The notes under the pieces are model-generated. The model was given only the letters and a program-made list of their open reading frames with translations, searched no databases and was not told where the DNA came from. This document shows positions 42,192-49,925 of a DNA stretch of 64,000 nucleotides, in pieces; position 1 is the first letter of the stretch, and each line of letters opens with the position of its first letter. The position numbers and the translations under genes are program-made. The stretch spans positions 49,490 through 113,489 of the forward strand of contig JAHAEW010000001.1 in NCBI GenBank assembly GCA_018374635.1, read 5' to 3'. This stretch comes from Clostridiales bacterium (lineage in GTDB: Bacteria; Bacillota; Clostridia; Oscillospirales; Oscillospiraceae).

Positions 42192-42514
42192 TGGAGGTGG
42201 CCGCAAAAGAGCGACTTTATAACTATGAGGTGAGCCACCCGGAGTTCGGCGCGGTCACCGTCCAGACCATCGGGCCGGACTCGGCCACGCTGCTGGCCGC
42301 CGAGCGGTGGGGCCAGAAGGAGAACTGGAAATACATCGTTGGCGGCATGAATGTCCGGAAGTGCGGCCGTGCCCAGGAGCCCACCTGCCGCCGGTGCGGG
42401 AAGCGCACCGCGGAGCCAGGGCTGTGCCGGGACTGCCGGGCGGCGGAGGAATTCCACCGCCGCCAGATGGCGGACATCCAGACCAGGGACCGCCGTGCGG
42501 GGATGCGGCGATGA
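42191..42514 (+). CDS. Zinc-knuckle early protein, 107 residues
   Basis: Residues 1-55 resemble a small substrate-like fold (LYNYEVSHPEFGAVTVQTIG, LLAAERWGQKENWKYIVGG); residues 61-85 contain CRRCGKRTAEPGLCRDC, a CxxC-x8-CxxC zinc knuckle. ATG 42191 follows TGTGGAGGTG and overlaps the stop of the membrane protein by one base. Family not recognised. Confidence 0.6.
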   Translation: MEVAAKERLYNYEVSHPEFGAVTVQTIGPDSATLLAAERWGQKENWKYIVGGMNVRKCGRAQEPTCRRCGKRTAEPGLCRDCRAAEEFHRRQMADIQTRDRRAGMRR

Positions 42515-42666
42515 GGACAAAAACAGCCCCCTGCGTTTGGTGCGGTCAAACACAACGCAGGGGGCGGCAGAGACCAGCAGCGCAGACGCCGCCGGATACA
42601 CCTATCCTATCACAGAGGTGTCCGGCGGCGCAACCATATTTCCTGGAAAGGACGTGGAACCATTGA
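42511..42666 (+). CDS. Possible 51-residue coupled ORF over two hairpins
   Basis: MRTKTAPCVWCGQTQ and then proline and arginine-rich sequence to the stop at 42664. Its ATG overlaps the previous stop and its stop overlaps the next start, so it may serve mainly to carry ribosomes across. Two strong inverted repeats lie inside it: 42527-42537 with 42554-42564 and 42587-42602 with 42617-42630. Protein-like character is weak; the region could instead be a structured RNA. Confidence 0.35.
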   Translation: MRTKTAPCVWCGQTQRRGRQRPAAQTPPDTPILSQRCPAAQPYFLERTWNH

Positions 42667-43028
42667 AATTGTTTGCCTCAAAGCAGGGAAAGGGCGTCTG
42701 GATCGGCGGCGGCGCCACAAGACCGTGGGACGGCGCACCCTCCGAGGGGGCCGTGGAGCGGGAGCGCCACCACTATGCGCCGCCGGACAAGCGTTGCTTT
42801 GACTGCAAGGTGCCCGGCGGGTGCGATAAGCGGCACCCCCTGTGCGCCCTCAAGCAGAAGAGCCGGGAGAGCGCGCAGGAGCGGCGGGAGACCTTCCTGC
42901 GGCTCTATGCCGAGGGAAAGAGCGACGGACAGATTGCCCGGGAAATGGGGCTCTCCCGCTCGACCATTGCCGGCCGCCGGAAACGCCTGGGCCTGGAGCC
43001 CAACGGGAAAAAGAAAGGAATGGTGTGA
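42663..43028 (+). CDS. Small HTH protein with cysteine cluster
   Basis: 121 residues from a TTG start at 42663. CFDCKVPGGCDKRHPLC (about residues 43-59) is a likely zinc site; the C-terminal part has a resolvase-like helix-turn-helix (LYAEGKSDGQIAREMGLSRS, TIAGRRKRLGL, about 80-112). This suggests a phage regulator of the family seen near early genes of Clostridia prophages. The start is uncertain, since the TTG has only GGAAAGGA at 10-base spacing; the frame is open further upstream. Confidence 0.6.
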   Translation: MKLFASKQGKGVWIGGGATRPWDGAPSEGAVERERHHYAPPDKRCFDCKVPGGCDKRHPLCALKQKSRESAQERRETFLRLYAEGKSDGQIAREMGLSRSTIAGRRKRLGLEPNGKKKGMV

Positions 43029-43029
43029 T

Positions 43030-43428
43030 ATGGACAGGATTGATGAGGCTGTGCGGAAAATCGCAGAGGAGAGAACACGATTCAAGGGTGGAAGAAAAGA
43101 ACAAGCCGTCAATGATGAGGTCGCGGAGGCCCTGACGAGATTTGTTAGACAGGATGCGGAGTTTGCCCAGGCCGTGGTCCAGGCAGACGGAACGCTGAGC
43201 GATTGCTGCGCCGCGGCCATGAAAGGAGTCGGAGACTGTATCAGCGATCTGAAGCTCTATCAGAAAGCCGTGCAGTTCTATTTCCCGGGTGCAGATATCC
43301 GCTGCCAGATGACAATCGATCTGTGCGCGTCTGTACGCGGGGGTACGGAGCCAAATCCCGTACCAGCGCAAATGGACAAGCCTCACCGTAAGGCCGGCGT
43401 GCTCCTGGACCTGACCGATTTTCTGTAA
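43030..43428 (+). CDS. PcfK-like protein
   Basis: 132 residues, helical, with DAEFAQAVVQADGTLSDCCA, AMKGVGDCISDLKLYQKAVQ and FYFPGADIRCQMTIDL. The helix-turn pattern around the cysteines and the aromatic YF motif recall PcfK-like proteins of conjugative plasmids, a family that, as I recall, includes the Cas9 inhibitor AcrIIA9. The match is by layout, not by exact motif, so the family name rests partly on the PcfJ-like neighbour 14 bases downstream. AAAGGAATG precedes the ATG. Role in this phage is unknown. Confidence 0.5.
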   Translation: MDRIDEAVRKIAEERTRFKGGRKEQAVNDEVAEALTRFVRQDAEFAQAVVQADGTLSDCCAAAMKGVGDCISDLKLYQKAVQFYFPGADIRCQMTIDLCASVRGGTEPNPVPAQMDKPHRKAGVLLDLTDFL

Positions 43429-43442
43429 GGAGGCGCAGGAGC

Positions 43443-45128
43443 ATGTGCAAGGAATATCTGAACGGATTCCCGGTTGTGACGGGAGAGGACATCAAACGAC
43501 TCAATGCGCTCTTCCAACCCTATGTTTTTTACAGCACGGGCCGGAATGGAGATCGCAGCTGTACCTGCACACACTGCGGAGAGCGGTACATTATCGAGTC
43601 ACTTCCGCGCATCATGACACCGGAATGGCAGAGCTTTATGGGGGCGCGGCACAACGGGGCCGCGAACTGTCCCAAGTGCGGTGTACGGGCAATTTTGAAA
43701 AATATTGGTATCGCCAAAAGCAGAAAGAATCTGGTGGAGTGGTGCAAGGCGATCCTATTCCACACAGACGGCGAAACCGTATGGGCCGAGGCAGCCTATG
43801 TGCGGAAGGACTACCGGGATGGGCTGTGCCCGGAACTGGAGGTCATGCCGAAAATGTGTTATCGTTTCACGCCCGGAAAGGCACAACAGTGGAAGATCCA
43901 GCATGATTGGACCGGGTTGGGACTATCACCGGGCGGAAAAGTCCTGGATGAGAGCTGGATCGAGACCCGGAGTATTTATGAGCCGTTTCCGGACGGATAC
44001 GGGTATTGGGCATATATGGCCGGAGGATATCATGCGGTGGGCCTGGATCGCCTGAAGGATTCCTTTCTCCGATACTGCGGATACGAGCAGTTTGAGCGGG
44101 AAGGGCACAAGGTATGGATGGACGGCTACATACACACGGCACTCATGCGCTATCTGGGGGCCGCGACGCGTCGTCCACAGCTGGAAATGATGGTCAAGAT
44201 GGGGCTCCGAGAGGCTGTGCTGGATCTGGTGATCCGAAAGAGAAGCGGAAAAGGCATCGACTGGACGCAGACAGACCCAAGAAAGGGATTTGGACTGGAT
44301 AAGGCAGAGCTGAAAGAGTTTCAGGCGGTAGAAGGACGGCTGGAGCTGCTCCGACTTTATAAAAGTCTGCGCACCGCCGGAAAAGAATGTACCTTCCGGC
44401 AGCTGGAGGAACTGCGCCTGCGTGTCGGAAGTGCAGAGCTGGGAAAGCTCATCCGTTGGTGTATCCGTCTGAATCTGAACGTGGGACAGGCTGTGAACTA
44501 TTTGAAAAAGCAGGATGCAGACTGGCAACGGCGTGGAGCCATTGCAGTATGGGAGGAGTGGCGGGACTATCTGGAGGCCGCAGAGTTCCTGCGTTATGAC
44601 CTGACCGTACACAATGTACAGCGCCCGAAGTCTCTGAGGGATGCCAACGACAGGGCAACCGAGGCAAGAGGCATCCTGGAGGCAAAGCAGGCAAACAAAG
44701 AAGCCCGGGGCCTGGTAAAGCGCTTGATGCAGAAGTACCGATTTGAGTATGCGGGATATCTGATCCGGCCTCCATACTCCGTCAGTGAGATCGTGGAAGA
44801 GGGGAAAGCGCTGCGACACTGTGTAGGAGGCTATGCCGCACGCCATGCGCAGGGGAACCTTACGATCCTCTTTCTGCGTGATAAGCGTCATCCGATGAGG
44901 CCTCTTGTTACCATCGAGATGCACGGGAACCATTTACAGCAGATCCATGGATACCGCAATGAACGGGAAAGCTGCCCGGAGAATCCGGAGCGGGAGGATC
45001 CAAAGGTAAGATATGCTGCGATCCTGGACCCGTGGCTCTCATGGGTAAAAAACGGAAGTAAACGCGACAAGGACGGCGCGCCCATCCTGCCCGCCGGTGC
45101 GGCTGCGCCTGCGGATCAGATCGCATAG
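43443..45128 (+). CDS. PcfJ domain protein
   Basis: A 561-residue protein. N-terminal zinc ribbon CTHCGERYIIESLPRIMTP and CPKCGVRAIL (about residues 40-85). The middle part is helical. The C-terminal PcfJ domain (about 440-530) has IVEEGKALRHCVGGYAARHA, LTILFLRDKRHP and LVTIEMHGNHLQQIHGYRN, the family signature with HCVGGY. PcfJ was named from plasmid pCF10, but the domain is widespread in Clostridia phages and has no settled function. The pairing with a PcfK-like gene mirrors plasmids. AGGAGG gives a strong start. Confidence 0.85.
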   Translation: MCKEYLNGFPVVTGEDIKRLNALFQPYVFYSTGRNGDRSCTCTHCGERYIIESLPRIMTPEWQSFMGARHNGAANCPKCGVRAILKNIGIAKSRKNLVEWCKAILFHTDGETVWAEAAYVRKDYRDGLCPELEVMPKMCYRFTPGKAQQWKIQHDWTGLGLSPGGKVLDESWIETRSIYEPFPDGYGYWAYMAGGYHAVGLDRLKDSFLRYCGYEQFEREGHKVWMDGYIHTALMRYLGAATRRPQLEMMVKMGLREAVLDLVIRKRSGKGIDWTQTDPRKGFGLDKAELKEFQAVEGRLELLRLYKSLRTAGKECTFRQLEELRLRVGSAELGKLIRWCIRLNLNVGQAVNYLKKQDADWQRRGAIAVWEEWRDYLEAAEFLRYDLTVHNVQRPKSLRDANDRATEARGILEAKQANKEARGLVKRLMQKYRFEYAGYLIRPPYSVSEIVEEGKALRHCVGGYAARHAQGNLTILFLRDKRHPMRPLVTIEMHGNHLQQIHGYRNERESCPENPEREDPKVRYAAILDPWLSWVKNGSKRDKDGAPILPAGAAAPADQIA

Positions 45129-45139
45129 GAGGATGTACG

Positions 45140-46315
45140 ATGGAAGATCGTGATTTTGAGGCCCGCTGCATGGCGGCGGATGCCGGAATGGCCCTGGAGC
45201 CGGCGCCCGAGCGGACGGTGGAGCTGGTCACCGTGGAGATCAAGGCCCTCCACAAGCAGGCACAGCAGATGGCGCTGGGATATGCCATTGAGATCGGCCG
45301 AAGACTGGTGGAAGTCAAGGCCATGCTGCCCCATGGGCAGTGGGGGGACTACCTGCGGGACCGGCTGGGATACAAGTCCAGCACCGCGCACAATTTCATG
45401 CGGATCTTTGAGGCCTACGGGGCAGAGCAGCAATCCCTCTTCGGACCGGTGGCAAAATCCCAAGCGCTTGGCAATTTGAGCTACACCAAGGCCCTGGCCC
45501 TGCTGGTTTTGCCGGATGAGGAGCGGGAGAGTTTTCTGTCCGAAAACGATGTGGAGGGCATGTCCACCCGGGAGCTCCAGACGGCCCTCAAGGAGCTGGC
45601 CCAGGCCCGGGAGGATGTGCAGGCCGCGGAGGCTGCCCGGAAGAAGACCGAGGCAGAGATCCGCCTGGCCAACGAGCGGCTCTCCGGGATGGGCCGGGAG
45701 GTGGAGTCCGCCCGGGAGGCCCAGCGCACCGCGGAGAACCAGGCGGAGGGATACCGCCTCAAGCTGGAAGAGCAGCGCAGAAAGACCGAAGAGGCGGCGG
45801 CTTCTGCCGGCGAGGAAGTCAGCCGCCTGCGTGCGGAGCTGGAGGAGCTGCGTGCCAGCCCGGTAGATGTGGCCGTGGAGAAGGTGGTGGACGAGGATGC
45901 TGTCCGCACCGCCGCGGAGCAGGCCAGGGCAGAAGCCGAGCGGGAGCTGGAGGAGCGCATCCGCAAAGCGGAGGCGGAAAAAGACCGGGCCCGGGAGAAG
46001 GCCGCCAAGGCCAAGGGCGCGCTGGAAGAGTTGAAACAGCGGCAGGAGAAGGAGCTGGAAGAGGTCCGCGCCGCCCGGGAGCGGGCCGAGGAGCAGCTGG
46101 CACAGGCGGAAAAGCAGATCCAGGTGGCCAGCAGCGGGGAAGTGGCATCCTTCCAGGTCTACTTCCGCCAGGCGCAGCAGATGGCGGAGGAGATGTGGGA
46201 GATCATCCTCTCCATGCGCAGTAACGGCTCAGCGGAGACCGCAGATAAGCTCGCCCGTGCCATGGAGGCCCTGGCCGACAAGCTGCGCAGGGCGCCGGAG
46301 GATATGCATGAATGA
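45140..46315 (+). CDS. DUF3102 coiled-coil protein
   Basis: 391 residues. The DUF3102 part is at about residues 25-105 (VELVTVEIKALHKQAQQMAL, GYAIEIGRRLVEVKAMLPHG, YKSSTAHNFMRIFEAYG), a helical region related to nucleoid-type or plasmid proteins. From about residue 140 to 340 there is a long coiled coil rich in Glu, Arg and Ala. The C-terminal 50 residues are helical (VYFRQAQQMAEEMWEIILSM). It may organise DNA or link proteins; no enzymatic motif is seen. Confidence 0.8.
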   Translation: MEDRDFEARCMAADAGMALEPAPERTVELVTVEIKALHKQAQQMALGYAIEIGRRLVEVKAMLPHGQWGDYLRDRLGYKSSTAHNFMRIFEAYGAEQQSLFGPVAKSQALGNLSYTKALALLVLPDEERESFLSENDVEGMSTRELQTALKELAQAREDVQAAEAARKKTEAEIRLANERLSGMGREVESAREAQRTAENQAEGYRLKLEEQRRKTEEAAASAGEEVSRLRAELEELRASPVDVAVEKVVDEDAVRTAAEQARAEAERELEERIRKAEAEKDRAREKAAKAKGALEELKQRQEKELEEVRAARERAEEQLAQAEKQIQVASSGEVASFQVYFRQAQQMAEEMWEIILSMRSNGSAETADKLARAMEALADKLRRAPEDMHE

Positions 46316-46553
46316 GCGGATATGGGAGCGTGTCTCCCTGGCGTTTGGGAGCTGCGCGCCAATCGAAGAGCGGTTGGTTTTTCTGGGCGGCGTGGAGCTT
46401 TTCATCCAGGTATGCCGTGCGCCGGCCGTCTGGAAGCCGGTGGCGATGGTGATCCAGGTGCGCCTGGAAGAACCGGGGATGACCCAGATTCAGACATTCG
46501 GCTCTCTGGAGCAGGCCAGGGATACCCTGGAGAAATGGAGGAATCGCATATGA
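46308..46553 (+). CDS. Hypothetical phage protein, 81 residues
   Basis: MNERIWERVSLAFGSCAPIE then VELFIQVCRAPAVWKPVAMV and FGSLEQARDTLEKW. Mixed alpha/beta. Overlaps the DUF3102 gene by 8 bases, so translation is coupled. Family not recognised. Confidence 0.6.
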   Translation: MNERIWERVSLAFGSCAPIEERLVFLGGVELFIQVCRAPAVWKPVAMVIQVRLEEPGMTQIQTFGSLEQARDTLEKWRNRI

Positions 46554-46717
46554 GTCAAAGACAGTGCAAGCGCGCCAGAAAGGCGCTGAAAGAGCTGGAA
46601 CAGAGGGACCGGGAGCTGTGGGAGTTCTTTGTGTACCTGTGCCGCCGTCCGGCTCCGTGGCGGATCGCCGCATACCTCAGATGGAGGCTGGAGGGAAAAC
46701 GAATATGGGAGATCTGA
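46550..46717 (+). CDS. Hypothetical basic phage protein, 55 residues
   Basis: MSQRQCKRARKALKELEQRD and LCRRPAPWRIAAYLRWRLEG; strongly basic and helical. ATG overlaps the previous stop. Family not recognised. Confidence 0.55.
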   Translation: MSQRQCKRARKALKELEQRDRELWEFFVYLCRRPAPWRIAAYLRWRLEGKRIWEI

Positions 46718-46998
46718 ACCGAAAAGAGAAGGACATCCGCTGGCTGACCCAGGAGCTTCGGTCGCTGCGCCTTGCACCGGAAGTGTGGAAGCCGTGCGGA
46801 GCGTGCGAAAGGGGTGAAATAACGATACACGTTCCAGAGTTCCGGGCTATGGCTGTTTGCAATCAGCACATGGATCATTCCGCTTTTGACTTAACGTTAC
46901 GCCTAAAATTCTGCCCATGGTGTGGCCGCCCTCTGACAGAGGAGGCATGGACTGAACTAGAGAAGAGAGTGAGGGGAATCGAGAAAGATGGGACTTAA
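46705..46998 (+). CDS. Zinc-binding phage protein, 97 residues
   Basis: Residues 1-25 are helical (MGDLNRKEKDIRWLTQELRS). CGACERG and CPWCGRPLTEEAW (about residues 33-39 and 73-86) form a split CxxC zinc site. ATG 46705 has GGAGGG upstream. The start overlaps the preceding gene. Proteins with the CPWCGRPL motif are common in Clostridia phages; the role is unknown. Confidence 0.65.
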   Translation: MGDLNRKEKDIRWLTQELRSLRLAPEVWKPCGACERGEITIHVPEFRAMAVCNQHMDHSAFDLTLRLKFCPWCGRPLTEEAWTELEKRVRGIEKDGT

Positions 46999-47290
46999 CC
47001 TTTGCGATAGATGCGTTGCAGATTGCAGACACCACCGAGAACCAAATGAAATTGTGGTCAAATGTGGGGCATTTAAAGCGCCTGAGACCAACGCCGACCG
47101 CATCCGGTCCATGAATGATGAGGAATTGGCAGATTTTATAAACCGATGTATGTCTGAAGATAGTGCTCCTCATATTTGCAGAAACCTGCCAGAGTGTGAT
47201 GCCGATGTGGAGACCGACACGCTCATACCGTTGGAGCGATGCGAACAGTGTTTGCTGTACTGGCTTAGCCAGCCAGCAGAGGAGAGCTGA
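46988..47290 (+). CDS. Cysteine-rich phage protein, 100 residues
   Basis: CDRCVADCRHHR and a second cluster (RNLPECDAD, CEQCLLYWLSQPAEES) suggest a metal site. NADRIRSMNDEELADFINRC is a recurring segment of short phage zinc proteins. ATG 46988 overlaps the previous gene by 11 bases. No known function. Confidence 0.65.
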   Translation: MGLNLCDRCVADCRHHREPNEIVVKCGAFKAPETNADRIRSMNDEELADFINRCMSEDSAPHICRNLPECDADVETDTLIPLERCEQCLLYWLSQPAEES

Positions 47291-47291
47291 T

Positions 47292-47870
47292 ATGAATCAA
47301 TATAGGCCGATTCTGTTCAACACAGAGATGGTGAGGGCAATCCTGGAGGGGCGAAAGACTGTCACCCGGCGGGTGGTTAAAAAGAAGTCTGTGGACGATG
47401 TTTTGAGTAGTCCGGCCAGAATCGAGAATCCGGAGGTATCGGACTCACGATTTATTCGCTGTCTCTGTGATCCACCTTTTGAGCCTGAAGACATCCTGTG
47501 GGTGAGAGAGACGTGGCAAGTAGCGCGCGGCGGCGGATATATGTATAGGGCCGATACCGTCAGATCGCACGACCTATTTATAACGCCAGACGGGCGGGTT
47601 GTGGGTGATATTCCGTGGCGCCCCTCCATCCACATGCCCCGGGAGGCCGCCCGGATCTTCCTGCGGGTCAAGGAAGTAACGGTGGAGCGGTTGTAGGACT
47701 GCGGAAATGCTCAGGCAAAAGATGAAGGGTGTACCTGTTGCAGCCAATTTGCAAGGGTGTGGGGCAGCACCCTCAAGCCAACAGACCGGGACCACTACGG
47801 ATGGGAGGCAAACCCGTGGGTGTGGGTGGTCCGATTTGAGCGGTGCATCCGGTCGGCTTTGTGGTCCTGA
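47292..47870 (+). pseudogene. ASCH-like phage protein split by an in-frame amber codon
   Basis: The first part (134 residues to TAG 47694-47696) has the family pattern: ILFNTEMVRAILEGRKTVTR, then VRETW, then IPWRPSIHMPREAARIFLRV. After the TAG the same frame continues 57 codons as DCGNAQAKDEGCTCCSQFAR and GWEANPWVWVVRFERC to TGA at 47868-47870, which is the expected C-terminus of such proteins. In relatives the TAG position would be expected to hold Gln, one base away (CAG to TAG). Either a recent nonsense mutation or amber read-through; the truncated form lacks the final beta strand of the ASCH-like core. The first 134 residues may still be made. Confidence 0.75.
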
Positions 47871-47944
47871 ATAGAAACCAGAAAAAGGAAATCAAAGAAC
47901 AGTCCGGAGAGGGGGACAAGCCCCCTCCGGGCGTCCGACTCTGT

Positions 47945-48040
47945 GATGACGCCCCGGGCACTAGCCGGGGGCGCGGTCAGAGGGCCGGCACTCCTTATAT
48001 ATAAGGATACGCGCGTTCTTATGCGGGGCCCTTAGACCGC
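47945..48040. other. Palindrome-rich region, candidate replication origin of the Rep protein
   Basis: It contains GCCCCGG/CCGGGGGC (about 47951-47972), a perfect 16-base palindrome TCCTTATATATAAGGA (47992-48007), and an outer imperfect dyad GCGGTCAGAGGGCC (47973) with GGGCCCTTAGACCGC (ending 48040). The AT-rich palindrome inside GC-rich arms, 64 bases before an HUH Rep gene, resembles a rolling-circle double-strand origin. It could also be a complex terminator. The 233-base gap has no gene I can support. Confidence 0.5.
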
Positions 48041-48103
48041 TAATTATCGCACCAGAGCCACAGAAGAAGACGGAACAGAGAGAGCGGAGCAGGAGGAAAG
48101 GCA

Positions 48104-48871
48104 GTGAAGCAGCTCATGCGGTACAAGATCATATCCGGCCGGGTGGTGGAAAAACGGGATGTACTCATGGAGGTCACCAGGACCCGCAAGCCAAGGGGAG
48201 GCCGCAGGGGGAAATCGACCATCAAACAGGTGGAGCGGAACGAGCGGGAGAGCGTGCTCGCCCTGGCCCGGTTTCTGAATTGCAACTACCGGGGCGGGGA
48301 TCTCTTCCTCACGCTGAAATATTCCGACGGACGTCTCCCGGCGGATCGGGCGGAGGCAAAGCGCATCGCCAAGAACTTCATCCGACGTCTGGCCAGGGCC
48401 TACCGGAAGAAGCACGGCAAGGCGCTGATCTGGGCGCTGGTCACGGCAGACCGCTCCTCAAAGACAGGAGACCCCGTGCGCCTGCACCACCATGTGGTAC
48501 TCAACGCCATGGACTGGGAACTCATCGCCGCCAACTGGCCCGCCGATGAGTTCTCCTGCCGGCATTTGGATGACAGTGGGGACTATACCGCCGTAGCCCG
48601 GTACATGGTGCGCAATGCCGGATATGGACGGGGGGAGCAGTGCTGGAGCTCCGCCAAGAAGGGGGCAAAGCGGCCGGTCTACTCCACGCCGGTCCCAGTG
48701 CAGCAGGCAGGTTCTGTGCGAGTGCCCAAGGAGGCCAGGATCGTGGAGCGGGAACTGCATGAGAGCGCCGAGAGTGGATTCTCGGCGGCCTACATACGTT
48801 ACATCATGCCCAGGGAGCGGGACGAGCAATCCAGCAAGGAGAGAAAGGCAGGGGGCAGACAGGATGAATGA
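48104..48871 (+). CDS. HUH-type Rep protein (ORF2/G2P-like)
   Basis: A 255-residue protein of the group called replication-associated ORF2/G2P domain proteins. Motif I is DLFLTLKYSD (about residues 66-75); motif II is RLHHHVVLN with the metal-binding H128-x-H130; motif III is DYTAVARYMVRNA with the probable nucleophile Y167 (Y161 is an alternative). These are the three marks of HUH endonucleases that nick one strand at an origin and start rolling-circle replication. Basic N- and C-terminal segments would bind DNA. It follows a palindromic region. HUH Rep genes are unusual in HK97-like tailed phages. Confidence 0.8.
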   Translation: MKQLMRYKIISGRVVEKRDVLMEVTRTRKPRGGRRGKSTIKQVERNERESVLALARFLNCNYRGGDLFLTLKYSDGRLPADRAEAKRIAKNFIRRLARAYRKKHGKALIWALVTADRSSKTGDPVRLHHHVVLNAMDWELIAANWPADEFSCRHLDDSGDYTAVARYMVRNAGYGRGEQCWSSAKKGAKRPVYSTPVPVQQAGSVRVPKEARIVERELHESAESGFSAAYIRYIMPRERDEQSSKERKAGGRQDE

Positions 48872-49076
48872 GGGATTTCCCACACGCCTGCGCAGGCTCC
48901 GGGAGGCCCGGCGGATGAGCCGCCGGACGCTGTCCGAGCTGTGCGGGCTGAGCAAAGACATGATATCGATTTATGAACGGGGCGAAGCAGACCCGTCTAC
49001 AAGTACAGTGTGCCTCCTGGCAGATTACTTTGAGACGACGACGGATTATCTGCTTGGAAGAACAGAAAAATTTTGA
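48864..49076 (+). CDS. Small XRE-family regulator
   Basis: 70 residues; nearly all is a helix-turn-helix (LRRLREARRMSRRTLSELCG, LSKDMISIYERGEADPST, LADYFETTTDYLLGR). It overlaps the Rep gene by 8 bases and is directly followed by an inverted repeat that it could bind. A second transcription regulator of the phage, perhaps for late genes or for rep itself. Confidence 0.85.
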   Translation: MNEGFPTRLRRLREARRMSRRTLSELCGLSKDMISIYERGEADPSTSTVCLLADYFETTTDYLLGRTEKF

Positions 49077-49098
49077 GTTGCCTAACAAATTAGGCAAC
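49077..49098. promoter_or_regulatory. Perfect inverted repeat after the XRE gene
   Basis: GTTGCCTAA (49077-49085), centre CAAA, TTAGGCAAC (49090-49098). It begins at the stop codon of the XRE gene and no T-run follows, so an operator is as likely as a terminator. Confidence 0.5.
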
Positions 49099-49155
49099 TT
49101 GTCTCCAGAACGTGATAGGCTTACCCTGTGACACCACAGGTGAGGAGGTTTGGAA

Positions 49156-49905
49156 GTGAAAGCCTTCGCAAAAGCGTTCTACAATTCAAACGCCTGGCAG
49201 GCATGCCGGGCGGCCTACATCGCCCAGAGACGCCTGGTGGACGGCGGGATGTGCGAGAACTGCGGGGAGGCGCCGGGGGAAGAGCTCCACCACACGGCCT
49301 TCCTCACACCGGGGAATATCCACGACGCCGAGGTCACGCTGAACCCGGAGAAACTGAAGTGGCTCTGCAAGGAGTGCCACTTCAAGGCGCACCGGGAGGC
49401 TATCGTGCGAGGATTCCAGAAGCGAAAGAACCGGAAAGTCCTCACAAACGGCGTGTACTTTGGCGCGGATGGACAGCCGGTCCCACAGCGGGTGGTCATC
49501 GTATGGGGACCGCCGGCCGGGGGAAAGAGTACATACATCCGTGAGCACATGGATCCGACCGATCTGGTGATCGATTTGGACCTCATCCGGCAGGCGCTTA
49601 CCATGGGCGGCCGGGACAGTACATCCAACAACCTGGTGGCGCTGGCGCTTTTGATGCGGGAGTTCCTGTTCGGCCAGATCGAACGGCGGGAAGTGGTGGT
49701 GGACTGCAAGACGGTGTGGATCGCAGCAACGCTGCCCAACCGTGCAGAGCGGGAGGGGCTGGCCAAAAGACTGCGGGCAGAGCTAATCTTTGTGGGTCAG
49801 CCGATGGATCTGTGTATCGAGCGGGCCATGTCGGACCTAGAGCGCACGGACAAGCTCCTGCAGCGAGAAATCATTGAGCGCTGGTTTGAGCAGTACGAGG
49901 CCTGA
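49156..49905 (+). CDS. HNH endonuclease fused to a P-loop kinase-like domain
   Basis: 249 residues. The N-terminal HNH part has C33/C36 (CENCG), H45/H46 (ELHHTAFL) and C71/C74/H79 (CKECHFKAH). The C-terminal half has Walker A GPPAGGKST (residues 118-126) and VIDLDLIRQAL, then a region recalling zeta-toxin/polynucleotide-kinase-like enzymes. Stand-alone HNH proteins next to terminase help cut cos sites in HK97-type phages; a fusion to a P-loop domain adds nucleotide-dependent chemistry, perhaps DNA end phosphorylation. The GTG at 49156 has GGTGAGGAGG at 7-base spacing and was preferred to the TTG at 49150. Confidence 0.8.
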   Translation: MKAFAKAFYNSNAWQACRAAYIAQRRLVDGGMCENCGEAPGEELHHTAFLTPGNIHDAEVTLNPEKLKWLCKECHFKAHREAIVRGFQKRKNRKVLTNGVYFGADGQPVPQRVVIVWGPPAGGKSTYIREHMDPTDLVIDLDLIRQALTMGGRDSTSNNLVALALLMREFLFGQIERREVVVDCKTVWIAATLPNRAEREGLAKRLRAELIFVGQPMDLCIERAMSDLERTDKLLQREIIERWFEQYEA

Positions 49906-49925
49906 CCGTGGGGACCACTCCCCCC

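Noticed and set aside
42008..42514. Longer version of the 107-residue zinc-knuckle protein starting at 42008
   Set aside because: The added 61 codons overlap the small membrane protein gene and are low-complexity Gly/Pro/Arg, while ATG 42191 has a good ribosome site.
47292..47870. Genome-wide amber recoding in the prophage
   Set aside because: Several other prophage genes end with TAG in the expected place, so TAG acts as a stop.
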